Of a stretch of 64,000 nt of DNA, positions 1 through 8,269 are shown piece after piece. Numbering within the stretch: the stretch's first letter is position 1; each line of letters opens with the position of its first letter. Position numbers and translations under genes: made by a program. Source of the stretch: Leptolyngbya sp. PCC 6406 (lineage in GTDB: Bacteria > Cyanobacteriota > Cyanobacteriia > Phormidesmidales > Phormidesmidaceae); assembly GCF_000332095.2 (NCBI RefSeq), contig NZ_KI913949.1, positions 4,519,409 to 4,583,408 of the forward strand. Reading direction: 5' to 3'. Below the pieces are notes generated by a model. That model was given only the letters and a program-made list of their open reading frames with translations. It was not told where the DNA came from and searched no databases.

Positions 1-243
1 ATTGGGTTAGGTGAAGGAGTCAATAACTTTCTCCATGACTCCATAAGGAAATATACGGAAGACGCCCTTGGGATTAATCGTTGTTTTTTCGGATATCTGA
101 AATACTCTTTTCCGTAGAATCCAGGAAAAAATTGAGAGAGAATCTGTCCTCTTAAGTACCCAGTATAAGAGGAGTTATCCCTCCCCAAAATTGGGGGAAG
201 CAAGGGGGCCAATGCAGCATTTTGAGGCAGCAACCGAGATGGG

Positions 244-345
244 TATAGCAATTCCCCATTTGATTTCTGAAGACCTACGTGGCGTGGGTTACGCTTCGCT
301 TCACCCACGAAGAGGCGTACTCAAAGCTCATGCAAAATCGCTACA
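244..345 (+). repeat. MITE-like repeat, family B, copy 1
   Basis: About 100 bp beginning TATAGCAATTCC and ending with a degraded complement (AAATCGCTAC). It shares the core GTGGGTTACGCTTCGCTTCA and the tail CTCAAAGCTCATGC with copies at 1699-1798 and, in reverse, 45079-45182. The ends are inverted and TA-bounded in the better preserved copies. Confidence 0.65.
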
Positions 346-519
346 GACACGGTAGCCCTTGGAAAGGGGAGACTAAGGGGACATGCACAGTAGGGGACAG
401 CCCTATGCCCGTGCCGCCCCCTACAGGTTTAGTTGTGAAGCAAGGATCAGAGAGGCGTGGCTGCACTGAGTCGGGAATGTCCATGCCAGTATTTGCTTGT
501 CCACAGCCCCTAGTACCGC

Positions 520-600
520 AGGGCGTAAATCAGTCCACTATTGTCGCACCAGCCCAACCTTTTCCAGTCCCCTCGCCCCCTGGGCTGCTTGTATACACAT
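520..600 (-). repeat. Interspersed GC-rich repeat, family D
   Basis: Reverse-orientation copy of a roughly 95-bp repeat containing a segment like CTCTCCCAGGGGGCTAC next to a GTGTACACA motif. Other copies lie near 976-1072, 2726-2812, 3014-3114, 21714-21812 and, partially, 48418-48472. No coding role is apparent. Confidence 0.55.
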
Positions 601-872
601 ATTTCTGAAGGGTGCTGATGCCCCTGGCACTCCCCCCTTAATCCCCCCTTGTAAGGGACTTGCGTCTAAATAAAGTACCGGAAGCGTTGATCACTGTAGG
701 GTGCATAGCGCTAAGGCGCGGCTTCGCCCACGCGCAGCAATGCACCAATAGGCAAGGTGGCAATGGGTACCTTATTTTCCTGCGAGTCCCTAAAGGGGGG
801 AAACTCTAGTCCTCCCTCTTTACAAGGGGGAGTTAGAGTGGGTCAGGCCAGGGTGCACATCAAATAGTGACT

Positions 873-978
873 TATAGCGGTTCCCTAATGGATGAGGTAC
901 AGCTCAACTTGATGGCAATTCGGGGAACAAGGGGCTTAAGTCCCTTGCCTGTACTTAACCCGAGTGAGAAGCGCTATA
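873..978 (+). repeat. MITE-like repeat, family A, copy 1
   Basis: A 106-bp element starting TATAGCGGTTCCCTAATGG and ending with the inverted TCACTCGGGTTAAGTAC / TATAGCG end. It is nearly identical, in reverse orientation, to 15594-15699; I count about three differences. Its terminal TATAGCGG is also the end of the IS630 element at 26780-27796, so mobilisation by an IS630-type transposase is a reasonable inference. Confidence 0.75.
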
Positions 979-1072
979 TGTGTACACTGTAGCCCCCTGG
1001 GAGAGGGCTAGGGTGAGGGGCCGAGTGTGCCACTATAGAACAGCCAGGGTATTTTCGCCGCCCAGTACTAGC
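976..1072 (+). repeat. Interspersed GC-rich repeat, family D
   Basis: Forward copy starting in the end of the family A element, with the GTGTACACTGTAGCCCCCTG head and a tail ending CGCCCAGTACTAGC. It closely matches 3014-3114. Confidence 0.55.
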
Positions 1073-1203
1073 TTTTAGACAGCCGCTGATGATCGGTCTT
1101 TTGACCCAACCAGGGCGAACATCCATACCTATGAATTACCGGGGAAGGTCGCTTAGATTAGAGCTGGCTCCCTAGCCCAATCTTTCCGCTGGCGAGGCTG
1201 TGG

Positions 1204-1698
1204 ATGGAACGATTTACCCGGCGCGAAGCGATGATTTTGACCCGCACCAGTGCCAGTCGCTTGGCCTACCTAGCCAAGACGGGCATTGTTATCCCCTATC
1301 GATTGGAGCAAGGCAGTAGAAGCCAGGTGTTTTATTCCTGGGGCCAGATTTTAGAACTGCGTACCATCAATCATTTGCGGCGGCAGACTTCTCTCCAAAC
1401 CATTCGCAAAATCCTGGCATTTTTAGCCGCCCATGGGGATGATCCCTGGCTCCATAACAAGCACTTGATCATTACTGAGGGGGAAGTGACCTGGGTACGG
1501 CATGAGGGGCCTAACACCCAAGGTCAAGAAATAGTACGGGTGGCGGGGCGGACTAATCGCCACGTGGGGCAACTACAACTGCTGACCCTACCCAAAATGG
1601 CTGAGATTGTGGCCGACCTCTGGGAAACAGCCCGCCACTCCCAGGTGATTGACTTTGAGCATTTTAAACAGAGAGCGCGATCGCGCCAAGAAGAGTAA
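1204..1698 (+). CDS. MerR-like helix-turn-helix DNA-binding protein
   Basis: A 164-residue protein. Residues 3-70 read as a MerR-type winged helix: an FTRREA start, then a segment around YLAKTGIVIPYR and an FYSWGQILELRTINHLRR stretch typical of the family's second half. The C-terminal half (80-164) has no family I recognise and ends in a charged FEHFKQRARSRQEE tail. It stands alone, with repeats on both sides and the family B repeat starting one base after its stop, so its target cannot be inferred. The ATG at 1204 is the first in frame and no strong ribosome site precedes it. Regulator is the likely role; an antitoxin is possible, since MerR-like domains occur in some. Confidence 0.6.
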   Translation: MERFTRREAMILTRTSASRLAYLAKTGIVIPYRLEQGSRSQVFYSWGQILELRTINHLRRQTSLQTIRKILAFLAAHGDDPWLHNKHLIITEGEVTWVRHEGPNTQGQEIVRVAGRTNRHVGQLQLLTLPKMAEIVADLWETARHSQVIDFEHFKQRARSRQEE

Positions 1699-1798
1699 TA
1701 TAGCAATCCCATTTAATTGTTGAAGATCTTCGTAGCGTGGGTAAAGCGAAGCGTAACCCAGGAAGACACTTGCTCAAAGCTCATGCAGGATCGCTATA
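1699..1798 (+). repeat. MITE-like repeat, family B, copy 2
   Basis: A 100-bp element bounded by TATAGCAATCCC and CAGGATCGCTATA (inverted ends), starting immediately after the stop codon of the MerR-like gene. It is related to 244-345 and to the inverted copy at 45079-45182. Confidence 0.65.
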
Positions 1799-2028
1799 TC
1801 ACACACGAATCTATTCGATAGACTCGATGGATAGGGGTAAAAGATTTTATGGGTGAAGAGATAATCGTCTATCTATGGATAGAGACAGCACTTTAAGATA
1901 TGGGCAAAAAGATAGGGAAATCCATGATTTATTTCTATCTTGAGGGCGAGATCGAATTCTGGGGCTAGGCATTCTCCAAGTTCAGTTGCTACCGTTAAAA
2001 GTGTTTTGAAATGTAGCAAGAGGAAATT

Positions 2029-2340
2029 ATGGCTCTTCAAACTCCTAGTACCGATACGCGACAGGCTTACCAAGAGAAAGTCAAAGCCCAACTTGATAAA
2101 ATTAATGCCCAGCTTGATGAATATCGGGCCAAGGCCGATCAGATGAAGTCGGATGCTGCGGTTTCCTATCACAGCACCCTAGAGGAATTGACGGTTAAGC
2201 GCGATGCGGTTCAGGCAAAGCTAGAGGAATTGCAAAGTTCTGGGGAAACCGCTTGGCAGGAAATTCAAGGGGGCTTTGAGTCAGCTTGGAATGAACTAGC
2301 TAAGTCCCTAGAGAAGGCTACCAAGCAGTTTGACAGCTAG
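2029..2340 (+). CDS. Small coiled-coil protein
   Basis: A 103-residue, highly charged, almost wholly helical protein with heptad-like spacing of Leu/Ala through residues 12-80 (for example KVKAQLDKINAQLDEYRAK) and no membrane segment. A clear Shine-Dalgarno (AAGAGGAA) lies just before the ATG. Small soluble coiled-coil proteins like this are common in cyanobacteria and some are stress-induced, but nothing here shows a specific job. It is monocistronic, in a repeat-rich setting. Confidence 0.65.
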   Translation: MALQTPSTDTRQAYQEKVKAQLDKINAQLDEYRAKADQMKSDAAVSYHSTLEELTVKRDAVQAKLEELQSSGETAWQEIQGGFESAWNELAKSLEKATKQFDS

Positions 2341-2479
2341 GACCCTGCGGCGTAATTTTACCCCCATTTCGTCGTCGTCATTCCGGGTGAGTCCCGAAGG
2401 GGGAGACCCGGAAGCCAGGGTCATTTGTGCCGTGACACACCCGACATAGATTCCCATGACAACGGGAATAACGGGGATA

Positions 2480-2527
2480 GGTGAACTTAAGCCGAGCAGG
2501 GCTAGCCCTGCTCGGCTTAAGTTCACC
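2480..2527. other. Perfect 48-bp palindrome
   Basis: Positions 2480-2503 are exactly complementary to 2504-2527 with no spacer, centred on GGGCTAGCCC. The arms carry GGTGAACTTAAGCCGAGCA. No coding frame uses it. As RNA it would form a very stable stem; as DNA it could extrude as a cruciform. The closest annotated gene end (2340) is 140 bp away, so it is not an obvious terminator, and no T-run follows. Confidence 0.9.
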
Positions 2528-2725
2528 ATCGTTTTTATGAACGGCTGGGATTCCAGTTTGTTGAGCACCGACAGGTCGGTGATGATGACTGTTCGGTTTA
2601 TTGCCTTAACCGAGAGGATGAGTGCAATGGTCCCTTAGAGGAAATCGTGCCCATGATCATTGCAGCGCAAGTTTCTTTCCCTGCAAGGGTTTTCTCGTTA
2701 ATTGTCCACATGTCCTAGGGGACTC

Positions 2726-2812
2726 GCAGGGCGTGAATCAGTCCACTATTGCCGCGCCAGCTCAACATGTTCCGGTCCCCTCTCCCAGGGGGCTACTGTG
2801 TACACACAAGTC
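2726..2812 (-). repeat. Interspersed GC-rich repeat, family D
   Basis: Reverse copy of the same family as 976-1072; it resembles 520-600 over its whole length (GGCGTGAATCAGTCCACTAT head). The intergenic span 2341-3110 around it holds this copy, the palindrome at 2480-2527 and the copy at 3014-3114, and no gene that I can support. Confidence 0.55.
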
Positions 2813-3013
2813 TTGAAACCGTTGCCTAGTGCCTATTTCAGGCATCAGTCAGTTCTCAATAAACCCAGTCTATTGAGAACTGGCAACGAGAAATCAAGGT
2901 TCTAGAGCATCAAGATTTTGAGAAAACGAGCCAGAGATCGATTGTGTATGCAAAATAGCCTCCTGGGAGAAGGGGCTGGGGGATGAGGGAAAGCCCTGGC
3001 CGCAAGAGTTTCA

Positions 3014-3114
3014 GGAGTTATGTATACACAGTAGCCCAGGGGGAGAGGGCTGGGGTGAGGGGCCGAGGTGTGCCACGATGAAACAGTCAGAGTATTTACG
3101 CCGCACAGCACTAG
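3014..3114 (+). repeat. Interspersed GC-rich repeat, family D
   Basis: Forward copy (TGTATACACAGTAGCCCAGG head, GCACAGCACTAGCG tail). Its end overlaps the last codons of the SRPBCC gene on the other strand, so the repeat supplies that gene's stop region. Confidence 0.55.
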
Positions 3115-3692
3115 CGTTCCATTTCCTGGCGGAGGGCGGCCATGGTATCCCGTAATCCCTGCTCAAAGATGCTGAAAAAATAGCCCTGGAACGGCCCCAT
3201 ACTAGCTTTGGCGTAAATAGATTGCACCAGCAAAGTGGTTGGGGAATTCATAATTGGCTCCAAGGGAACCAGCCGCCAAGCCCCCTCCATCCTGTCCAAG
3301 CTCCCCTTGACTAGGCGATAGTCAATGCGACGACCTCCTTGATCTGGTCCCGGAGCATCGCGACAGTCCTCTAGGGTCGCAAAGTTCTCCGTGACAATGC
3401 GGACCTTAATGGGCATCACGCCAATCCAACGGCGATCGCGGCGTTCTACCACAGTACGGCCCCCTTGCCGCTCCAGTACGCGACAGGACAAAACCCCCGG
3501 CAAAAACTCCGGGAATCGCTCATAGTCTGTCAGCACCGACCACACCTGACGAGGTGGTGCTGTCACCAAAGTCCAGACTTGATACTGACCCTCCTGCTCC
3601 TTCACGAGCACGACCTCCCCCTGCCGCAGGAGCAACTGATTTGCCTCGGATAGGGTTGTGATGTAGGGATCCAGAGTGGAGGCGGGAGTCAT
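3111..3692 (-). CDS. SRPBCC-fold (COQ10/START-like cyclase) protein
   Basis: A 193-residue protein of the polyketide cyclase/dehydrase type, a helix-grip fold that holds hydrophobic ligands. The signature is around residues 45-90: APPRQVWSVLTDYERFPEFLP followed by CRVLERQGGRTVVE. A C-terminal helix (155-190) closes the fold. There is no signal peptide. It is divergent from the HugZ-like gene at 3743, with about 50 bp between starts, so the two may share a control region. Ligand unknown; cyanobacterial members are often annotated only as cyclase/dehydrase. Confidence 0.75.
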   Translation of the reverse strand: MTPASTLDPYITTLSEANQLLLRQGEVVLVKEQEGQYQVWTLVTAPPRQVWSVLTDYERFPEFLPGVLSCRVLERQGGRTVVERRDRRWIGVMPIKVRIVTENFATLEDCRDAPGPDQGGRRIDYRLVKGSLDRMEGAWRLVPLEPIMNSPTTLLVQSIYAKASMGPFQGYFFSIFEQGLRDTMAALRQEMER

Positions 3693-3742
3693 AGAAGTAT
3701 TGACTTACACTGCTAACCAGTACTGTAACGGATGATTGCGCC

Positions 3743-4264
3743 ATGGCTGAGTTTGCGGAGATAGAAGCGGCTTATCGCCAATTTCCAGAACGGGTCCAGA
3801 GTTTGATGCTCAGTACCGTCACCCCCGAGGGCTGGCCCCAGGCCAGCTATGCCCCCTTTGTGCTGAAGCAAAATGGGCGCGATGGTTTCGGACCAGCCTC
3901 TGGCCATCGCTGTTTTTACATTTTTGTCAGTGGCCTCTCAAACCATACCGCCAACCTCAAGCACACCCCCCGCGCGGGCATCCTGCTGATTCAGGACGAA
4001 GCTGAGACTCAGCAAATCTTTGCCCGTCAGCGCCTCATGTACGACTGCGAAGCCTTGCTGATCGAGCGCCACGATCCTAACTGGGGCGGCTTGGCAGACT
4101 ATTTTCAAACCCGTTTTGGCAACCTCGTCACTATGCTGCGACAACTCCCGGACTTTCAGATCTTTCAGTTGACCCCGAAATCGGGCCGCTTTGTGGTCGG
4201 CTTTGGGGCTGCCTACGCGGTAGACCCTACCAATTGCGATCGCCTCATTCCACTGGAACAGTAG
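3743..4264 (+). CDS. HugZ-like haem-utilisation / PNP-oxidase-fold protein
   Basis: A 173-residue split-barrel flavin-reductase-like protein. An LMLSTVTPEGWPQASYAPFV segment (residues 22-42) and a central FVSGLSNHTANLKHTPRAGILL segment are typical of HugZ-type haem-degrading enzymes and of pyridoxamine-phosphate-oxidase relatives. The C-terminal GRFVVGFGAAYAVD is also characteristic of HugZ. Bacterial HugZ opens haem to release iron; whether this one binds haem or FMN is not visible. The GCC-ATG start at 3743 fits the family length. Confidence 0.75.
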   Translation: MAEFAEIEAAYRQFPERVQSLMLSTVTPEGWPQASYAPFVLKQNGRDGFGPASGHRCFYIFVSGLSNHTANLKHTPRAGILLIQDEAETQQIFARQRLMYDCEALLIERHDPNWGGLADYFQTRFGNLVTMLRQLPDFQIFQLTPKSGRFVVGFGAAYAVDPTNCDRLIPLEQ

Positions 4265-4429
4265 GGTCGGCCATTCCGCTTCGTTCCCCGCTTCGTTCCC
4301 GCCTCTGGGTGGGAACCTCTCCAGAGGCTCTGCCTCTGACCGTCGAATTTGTCGAATTTGCGGTAAAGCAGCTAGGGAGTCGCCCAGGTATAGCCTGGGT
4401 GCGAGTTCTAGAGTTCTAGACTGCCAGCC

Positions 4430-5341
4430 TCAAGAAGACGCGCCAGAGCGCTCCATTCGGAGCGCCGAGATTAGTTGAGATAGATCCTCCGCCGTTGCCC
4501 TGTAGACCTCGCCACAAAAATGACAGGTCGCCTCAGCTCCGTCATCCTGCTCAATCATGTCTTGGAGTTCATCCACCCCCAACATCTTCAGCGCCCCTAG
4601 CATTCGACTAGAGGAACAGGGACAGTGGAACCGCAGCATCTGACTACCGGGGAGAATTTCCAAGCCCAGATCTCCCACCAGGGATTCAAAAATCTGGGGC
4701 AGGGTTTTATTCTCCCGCAACTGAGGGGTAAAGCCTGAGAGGCAGGACATTCGGGTTTCCAACAGTGTGATTAGCGACTCGTCCTGGGCCGCCTTAGGCA
4801 TCACCTGGAGCAACATTCCTCCCGCCGCTGCGACTCCATCTGGCCCCTCCAAGACCCCCAGAACCAAGGCCGATGGCGTCTGTTCTGACATGGCTAGATA
4901 GTAGGTCAGGTCTTCTCCGATTTCCCCCGACACCAACTCCACTGTGCTGGAGTAGGGGTAGCCATAGCCGACATCCCGCACCACGTACAAGTATCCATTG
5001 CGCCCGATCGCCGTGCCTACATCCAACTGCCCCTCAGGGGTCAGGGGAACTTCGACGGAGCCGCGATCCACATAGCCCCGAACAGTACCATCCAAGCCCG
5101 CATCCACCAGTACGCCCCCGAGGGGACCATCTCCCCGGATGCGCAGATTCACCCGAGATTCAGGCCGCTTCATACTAGAAGCCAGCAGCAGGCCAGCGCT
5201 TAAGGTTCGGCCCAGGGCTGCCGTCGCCACATAGGAAAGGCCGTGGCGTTGGCGGGCTTCTTGCACTAAGCGTGTCGTCACCACCCCAACAACACGAATG
5301 CCCCCTGCGGCTGCGGTTGCTCGAATGAGTTGATCTGCCAT
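4430..5341 (-). CDS. hslO: Redox-regulated chaperone Hsp33
   Basis: A 303-residue protein matching Hsp33, a cytosolic holdase activated by oxidation. The N-terminal domain begins DQLIRATAAAGGIRVVGV. The zinc redox switch is complete: HCPC at 239-242 (Cys240, Cys242) and CHFC at 273-276 (Cys273, Cys276). On oxidation these cysteines release zinc and expose the client surface. The gene is divergent from the 5517 gene across about 175 bp. The ATG at 5341 gives the usual family length. Confidence 0.93.
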   Translation of the reverse strand: MADQLIRATAAAGGIRVVGVVTTRLVQEARQRHGLSYVATAALGRTLSAGLLLASSMKRPESRVNLRIRGDGPLGGVLVDAGLDGTVRGYVDRGSVEVPLTPEGQLDVGTAIGRNGYLYVVRDVGYGYPYSSTVELVSGEIGEDLTYYLAMSEQTPSALVLGVLEGPDGVAAAGGMLLQVMPKAAQDESLITLLETRMSCLSGFTPQLRENKTLPQIFESLVGDLGLEILPGSQMLRFHCPCSSSRMLGALKMLGVDELQDMIEQDDGAEATCHFCGEVYRATAEDLSQLISALRMERSGASS

Positions 5342-5516
5342 AGCCCCGCCTAAAGTTTCGTAACGTTATTTGTCACTGTTATTGTAGGGGGTTTGTTTAC
5401 TTGTGCCCGCCCTAGGTCCAAATGGTCTAACCCTCAGCGTTTCCCCTGGCATACTGGTAGGCGCGGGGTGGATAGTCTCTCCGTCACGGCAGTTTTCTAG
5501 AATCCCCCAGAACCCT

Positions 5517-5903
5517 ATGCTTGGCACTTTTCAGCAGAGCGCCCTCCGTATTGAGCTAGCGGCAACAGCGTTGGATATTCGAGCCTGTCTATTGGAGCCC
5601 CGCCAGTTTCGTCGGTGGCTTTGGCCTCAGCAGTTTTCCGACGGGCTACCGGATGTGCTGCAACCGGGGCTGGCTTTTTCGAGCCAGTTGGGTCCGGTGC
5701 AGATCCAGCATCAGGTGACGGACTGCACCCCCCAGCGACTACGACTGGTGATGGCGGGGAGTATTGATGGCTTCCATGAATGGTCTTGGGGCGAGGGCTG
5801 GGTGCAGTCTCGCTTGGAGGGTATTTCTCCCCTACCTCTGAATTTGGCCCAAACCACTAATCTGTGGCGACTGCGGCACTTTCTCGCTACCACGCTGGAG
5901 TGA
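5517..5903 (+). CDS. Conserved cyanobacterial SRPBCC-like protein
   Basis: About 128 residues from the ATG at 5517; the frame is open upstream to 5403 but the extra 38 residues look non-coding. The sequence (ACLLEPRQFRRWLWPQ, FHEWSWGEGWVQSRLEGISPLP, then a terminal LWRLRHFL helix) resembles small SRPBCC-fold proteins of unknown ligand found in cyanobacteria. There is no signal peptide or membrane span. The function is not known to me. Confidence 0.6.
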   Translation: MLGTFQQSALRIELAATALDIRACLLEPRQFRRWLWPQQFSDGLPDVLQPGLAFSSQLGPVQIQHQVTDCTPQRLRLVMAGSIDGFHEWSWGEGWVQSRLEGISPLPLNLAQTTNLWRLRHFLATTLE

Positions 5904-6190
5904 GCGTAGCGCGGGCTTCCTTCGACGGAGTTCGTTCGACGGAGCTTGTCGAAGCCTAGTCAAGACTCAAACGTAGGGTTACCCCTGATTGGTAGCACGG
6001 CTATCCTGCGGTGCATTGCTTCGCTAATGCACCCTACGAGAACCTGCGAGTCCCTAAGCTTGTCGAAGCTTAGGCTGCGGCAAGCAGGACGCTTGCGCGA
6101 CGATGGCAGGGATACTGCCGCCAAGAACCTGTCCGTCAAGGGGCTCGCTGGTTGGAAACCCCATCCATCTAGATATGCCCAGGGACGGTT
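5904..6190. other. Intergenic stretch with short inverted repeats
   Basis: About 290 bp between convergent genes. It contains TCGACGGAGTTCG/TTCGACGGAGC repeats near 5920-5955, a GTGCATTGC...GCACCCTAC motif near 6010-6040, and an AAGCTTGTCGAAGCTTAGG inverted motif near 6057. No gene is supported. Confidence 0.5.
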
Positions 6191-6970
6191 TTACAAAATC
6201 TGAGATAGGAATTTCTGGGTGCGTTCTTCTTGGGGGTTGTTGAAGAAGGCGTCGGGGGTATTTTCTTCTACGAGAACACCGCCGTCCATCAGTACGACCC
6301 GATCCGCTACTTCCCGCGCAAAGCCGACTTCGTGGGTGACGCAGACCATGGTCATGCCTTCTTTGGCAAGGGTGCGCATGGCATCTAGCACTTCCCGTAC
6401 CATCTCTGGGTCGAGGGCGGAAGTGGGTTCGTCAAAGAGCATGACCTTGGGTTGCATGGCGAGGGACCGTGCGATCGCAACTCGTTGTTGTTGTCCCCCT
6501 GAAAGCTGTCCAGGGAATTTGTGAGCCTGTTCCAAAATACCGACTCGATCTAGGAGTTGCATCGCCACCTCTTCTGCCCGAGCCTTGGGCCAGCGGCGGA
6601 CCCAAATCGGCGCAAGGGTGACGTTTTGCAGCACTGTTAGGTGGGGAAACAGATTGAACTGCTGGAATACCATTCCCACTTCCCGACGAATGGCCTCAAT
6701 ATTTTTGAGATCGTGGGAAAGGAGAATGCCATCCACCTCAATGGATCCCTTTTGGTAGGGTTCTAGGGCATTGAAGGTCCGGATGAAGGTGGATTTGCCG
6801 GAACCGGACGGCCCCATGACCACAAGAACCTCACCTCGATACACCGTTAGGCTAACTCCCTTGAGTACGTTGAAGCCATTGTCGTACCACTTTTCAACGT
6901 CCTTTGCGACAATGACGGACTCGCCACCAACTGTATCCATAGGAGCAACTTCAGTCTGAAACTGTGTCAT
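6191..6970 (-). CDS. bgtA: Polar amino-acid ABC transporter ATPase (BgtA/GlnQ type)
   Basis: A 259-residue ABC ATPase with Walker [11 protein letters not shown]-loop [16 protein letters not shown], signature [17 protein letters not shown], Walker [16 protein letters not shown] and H-loop [15 protein letters not shown]. This set is diagnostic of the GlnQ/HisP subfamily that drives uptake of glutamine, glutamate or basic amino acids. No permease or binding protein is adjacent; in Synechocystis the corresponding bgtA gene is also unlinked to bgtB, which fits. The symbol rests on that resemblance only. Confidence 0.85.
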   Translation of the reverse strand: MTQFQTEVAPMDTVGGESVIVAKDVEKWYDNGFNVLKGVSLTVYRGEVLVVMGPSGSGKSTFIRTFNALEPYQKGSIEVDGILLSHDLKNIEAIRREVGMVFQQFNLFPHLTVLQNVTLAPIWVRRWPKARAEEVAMQLLDRVGILEQAHKFPGQLSGGQQQRVAIARSLAMQPKVMLFDEPTSALDPEMVREVLDAMRTLAKEGMTMVCVTHEVGFAREVADRVVLMDGGVLVEENTPDAFFNNPQEERTQKFLSQIL

Positions 6971-7100
6971 GGGTTTGTTCTCAAAATAATAAGTCGAAAT
7001 GACTTTCTACTGATGGAATTTCTCCATATGTGCCCCCAACCTTAAGAGGAGTCGGGGATTCGTACTGTCAACTACTACACGGACACGAAGGTCTGGAACA

Positions 7101-8021
7101 TTAGTTTTGTCGGTTGCGGAGCACCGAGAGCAGGGTTTCAAAGGGGGGCGGCAGGGGCGCGATCGCGCAAACCGTTTCTCCCGTAGCGGGGTGGCGCAGG
7201 GTAAGGCGGGCGGCATGGAGGGCTTGACCGGGCAGATTCACCCCCACCGAGCGCCCTGCCCCATAGACCGGGTCGCCGACGATGGGGTGGCCCAGATGGG
7301 CACAATGGACCCGAATCTGGTGGGTGCGCCCCGTTTCTAGGCGAAAGGCCATGACGGTGAAGTTGCCTATGCGTTCTTGCACCTGCCAGTGGGTGACGGC
7401 ATTACGACCGCCTTTTTCGACGGTAACGATGGCTTGCCTTTTGCGATCGCTGGGGTCACGGCCCAGGGGGGCATCCACAGTGCCTCCCTGTTCACGGGGA
7501 GCCCCGTAGACCACCCCCAGGTACTCCCGACGGGCGGTTTTGGCCTTCATCTGGGCCTGGAGATCTTGATGGGCCAAATCGGTTTTTGCGACCACAATGG
7601 CCCCGGTCGTGTCCTTATCCAGGCGATGGACAATCCCCGGTCGCTGCACCCCGCCAATGCCCAAGAGCCCCTCGCCACAATGGGCCAACAGCGCATTGAC
7701 TAGGGTGCCGCTCCTGTTGCCGGGGGCGGGGTGGACCACTAGCCCCGCTGGCTTATTGACAATGATCAGGTGGTCGTCTTCGTAGAGAATGTCGAGGGGA
7801 ATCGACTCGGGGGTCAGCTCTAGGGGCTGGGCCTCTGGCAGGGTGAGGCAGATGATATCCCCCGCCTGCACCAGCCGCTTTTTATCAGTACAGAGCTGGC
7901 CGTTGAGGGTGACGTATTCCCCATCAATTAGCTTTTGGAGGCGATTTCGCGATAGATCGGGGAGGTGGGCCGAGAGCCAGCGGTCGAGGCGTTCTGATTC
8001 TGGAGTCTCCACAGAAAGCAT
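7101..8021 (-). CDS. RluD-family 23S rRNA pseudouridine synthase
   Basis: A 306-residue protein with an N-terminal S4 RNA-binding domain (residues about 10-70, SERLDRWLSAHLPDLSRNRL) and an RsuA/RluA catalytic domain. The signature HRLDKDTTG lies at 132-140, with catalytic Asp135. An LYEDDHLIIVNKPAGLVVHP strand and a TGRTHQIRVH segment are also present. It converts uridine to pseudouridine in large-subunit rRNA; the exact site cannot be read from sequence. Start ATG at 8021 gives the family length. Confidence 0.9.
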   Translation of the reverse strand: MLSVETPESERLDRWLSAHLPDLSRNRLQKLIDGEYVTLNGQLCTDKKRLVQAGDIICLTLPEAQPLELTPESIPLDILYEDDHLIIVNKPAGLVVHPAPGNRSGTLVNALLAHCGEGLLGIGGVQRPGIVHRLDKDTTGAIVVAKTDLAHQDLQAQMKAKTARREYLGVVYGAPREQGGTVDAPLGRDPSDRKRQAIVTVEKGGRNAVTHWQVQERIGNFTVMAFRLETGRTHQIRVHCAHLGHPIVGDPVYGAGRSVGVNLPGQALHAARLTLRHPATGETVCAIAPLPPPFETLLSVLRNRQN

Positions 8022-8269
8022 AACGGTCTGTTCGGAGATGGGGATTACTCCAATGCAACATCCTGTTAATTTAACAGACCTTTCATTTCATCGTGTTAAT
8101 TTATCAGCCCCTTGTTGTCCATCCTGAAACCGTTGTGGAACAGGCATTTCCAGCTCTGGCCTGCGTCTTCTCCGGATTAGTACGCCTGTCAAGACTTGAT
8201 CGGTCCCCATATCATAAGGTGTTAGGCTCCTAGGCTTCTCCCATCCTTTCAGGCTGTGGTGGTTACCCC

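Larger units (their letters stand above)
1..1203. other. Gene-poor, repeat-rich stretch
   Basis: I see no convincing gene before 1204. The open frame at 279-608 runs straight through two interspersed repeats and its translation has no family character. The region holds two kinds of MITE-like repeat (244-345 and 873-978), two copies of a GC-rich interspersed repeat (about 520-600 and 976-1072), and a short inverted motif of the type GTAGGGTGCAT...ATGCACC near 698-752. Confidence 0.7.

Noticed and set aside
279..608. Open frame of 109 codons at the window start
   Set aside because: It runs across a family B and a family D repeat, its composition is not protein-like, and the same repeats occur elsewhere in other frames.
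2308..2568. Leftward frame spanning the palindrome
   Set aside because: It crosses a perfect palindrome and GC-rich repeats and ends inside the coiled-coil gene; no start signal or family.
4873..5178. Rightward frame inside hslO
   Set aside because: Antisense to a complete Hsp33 gene and without any family character.
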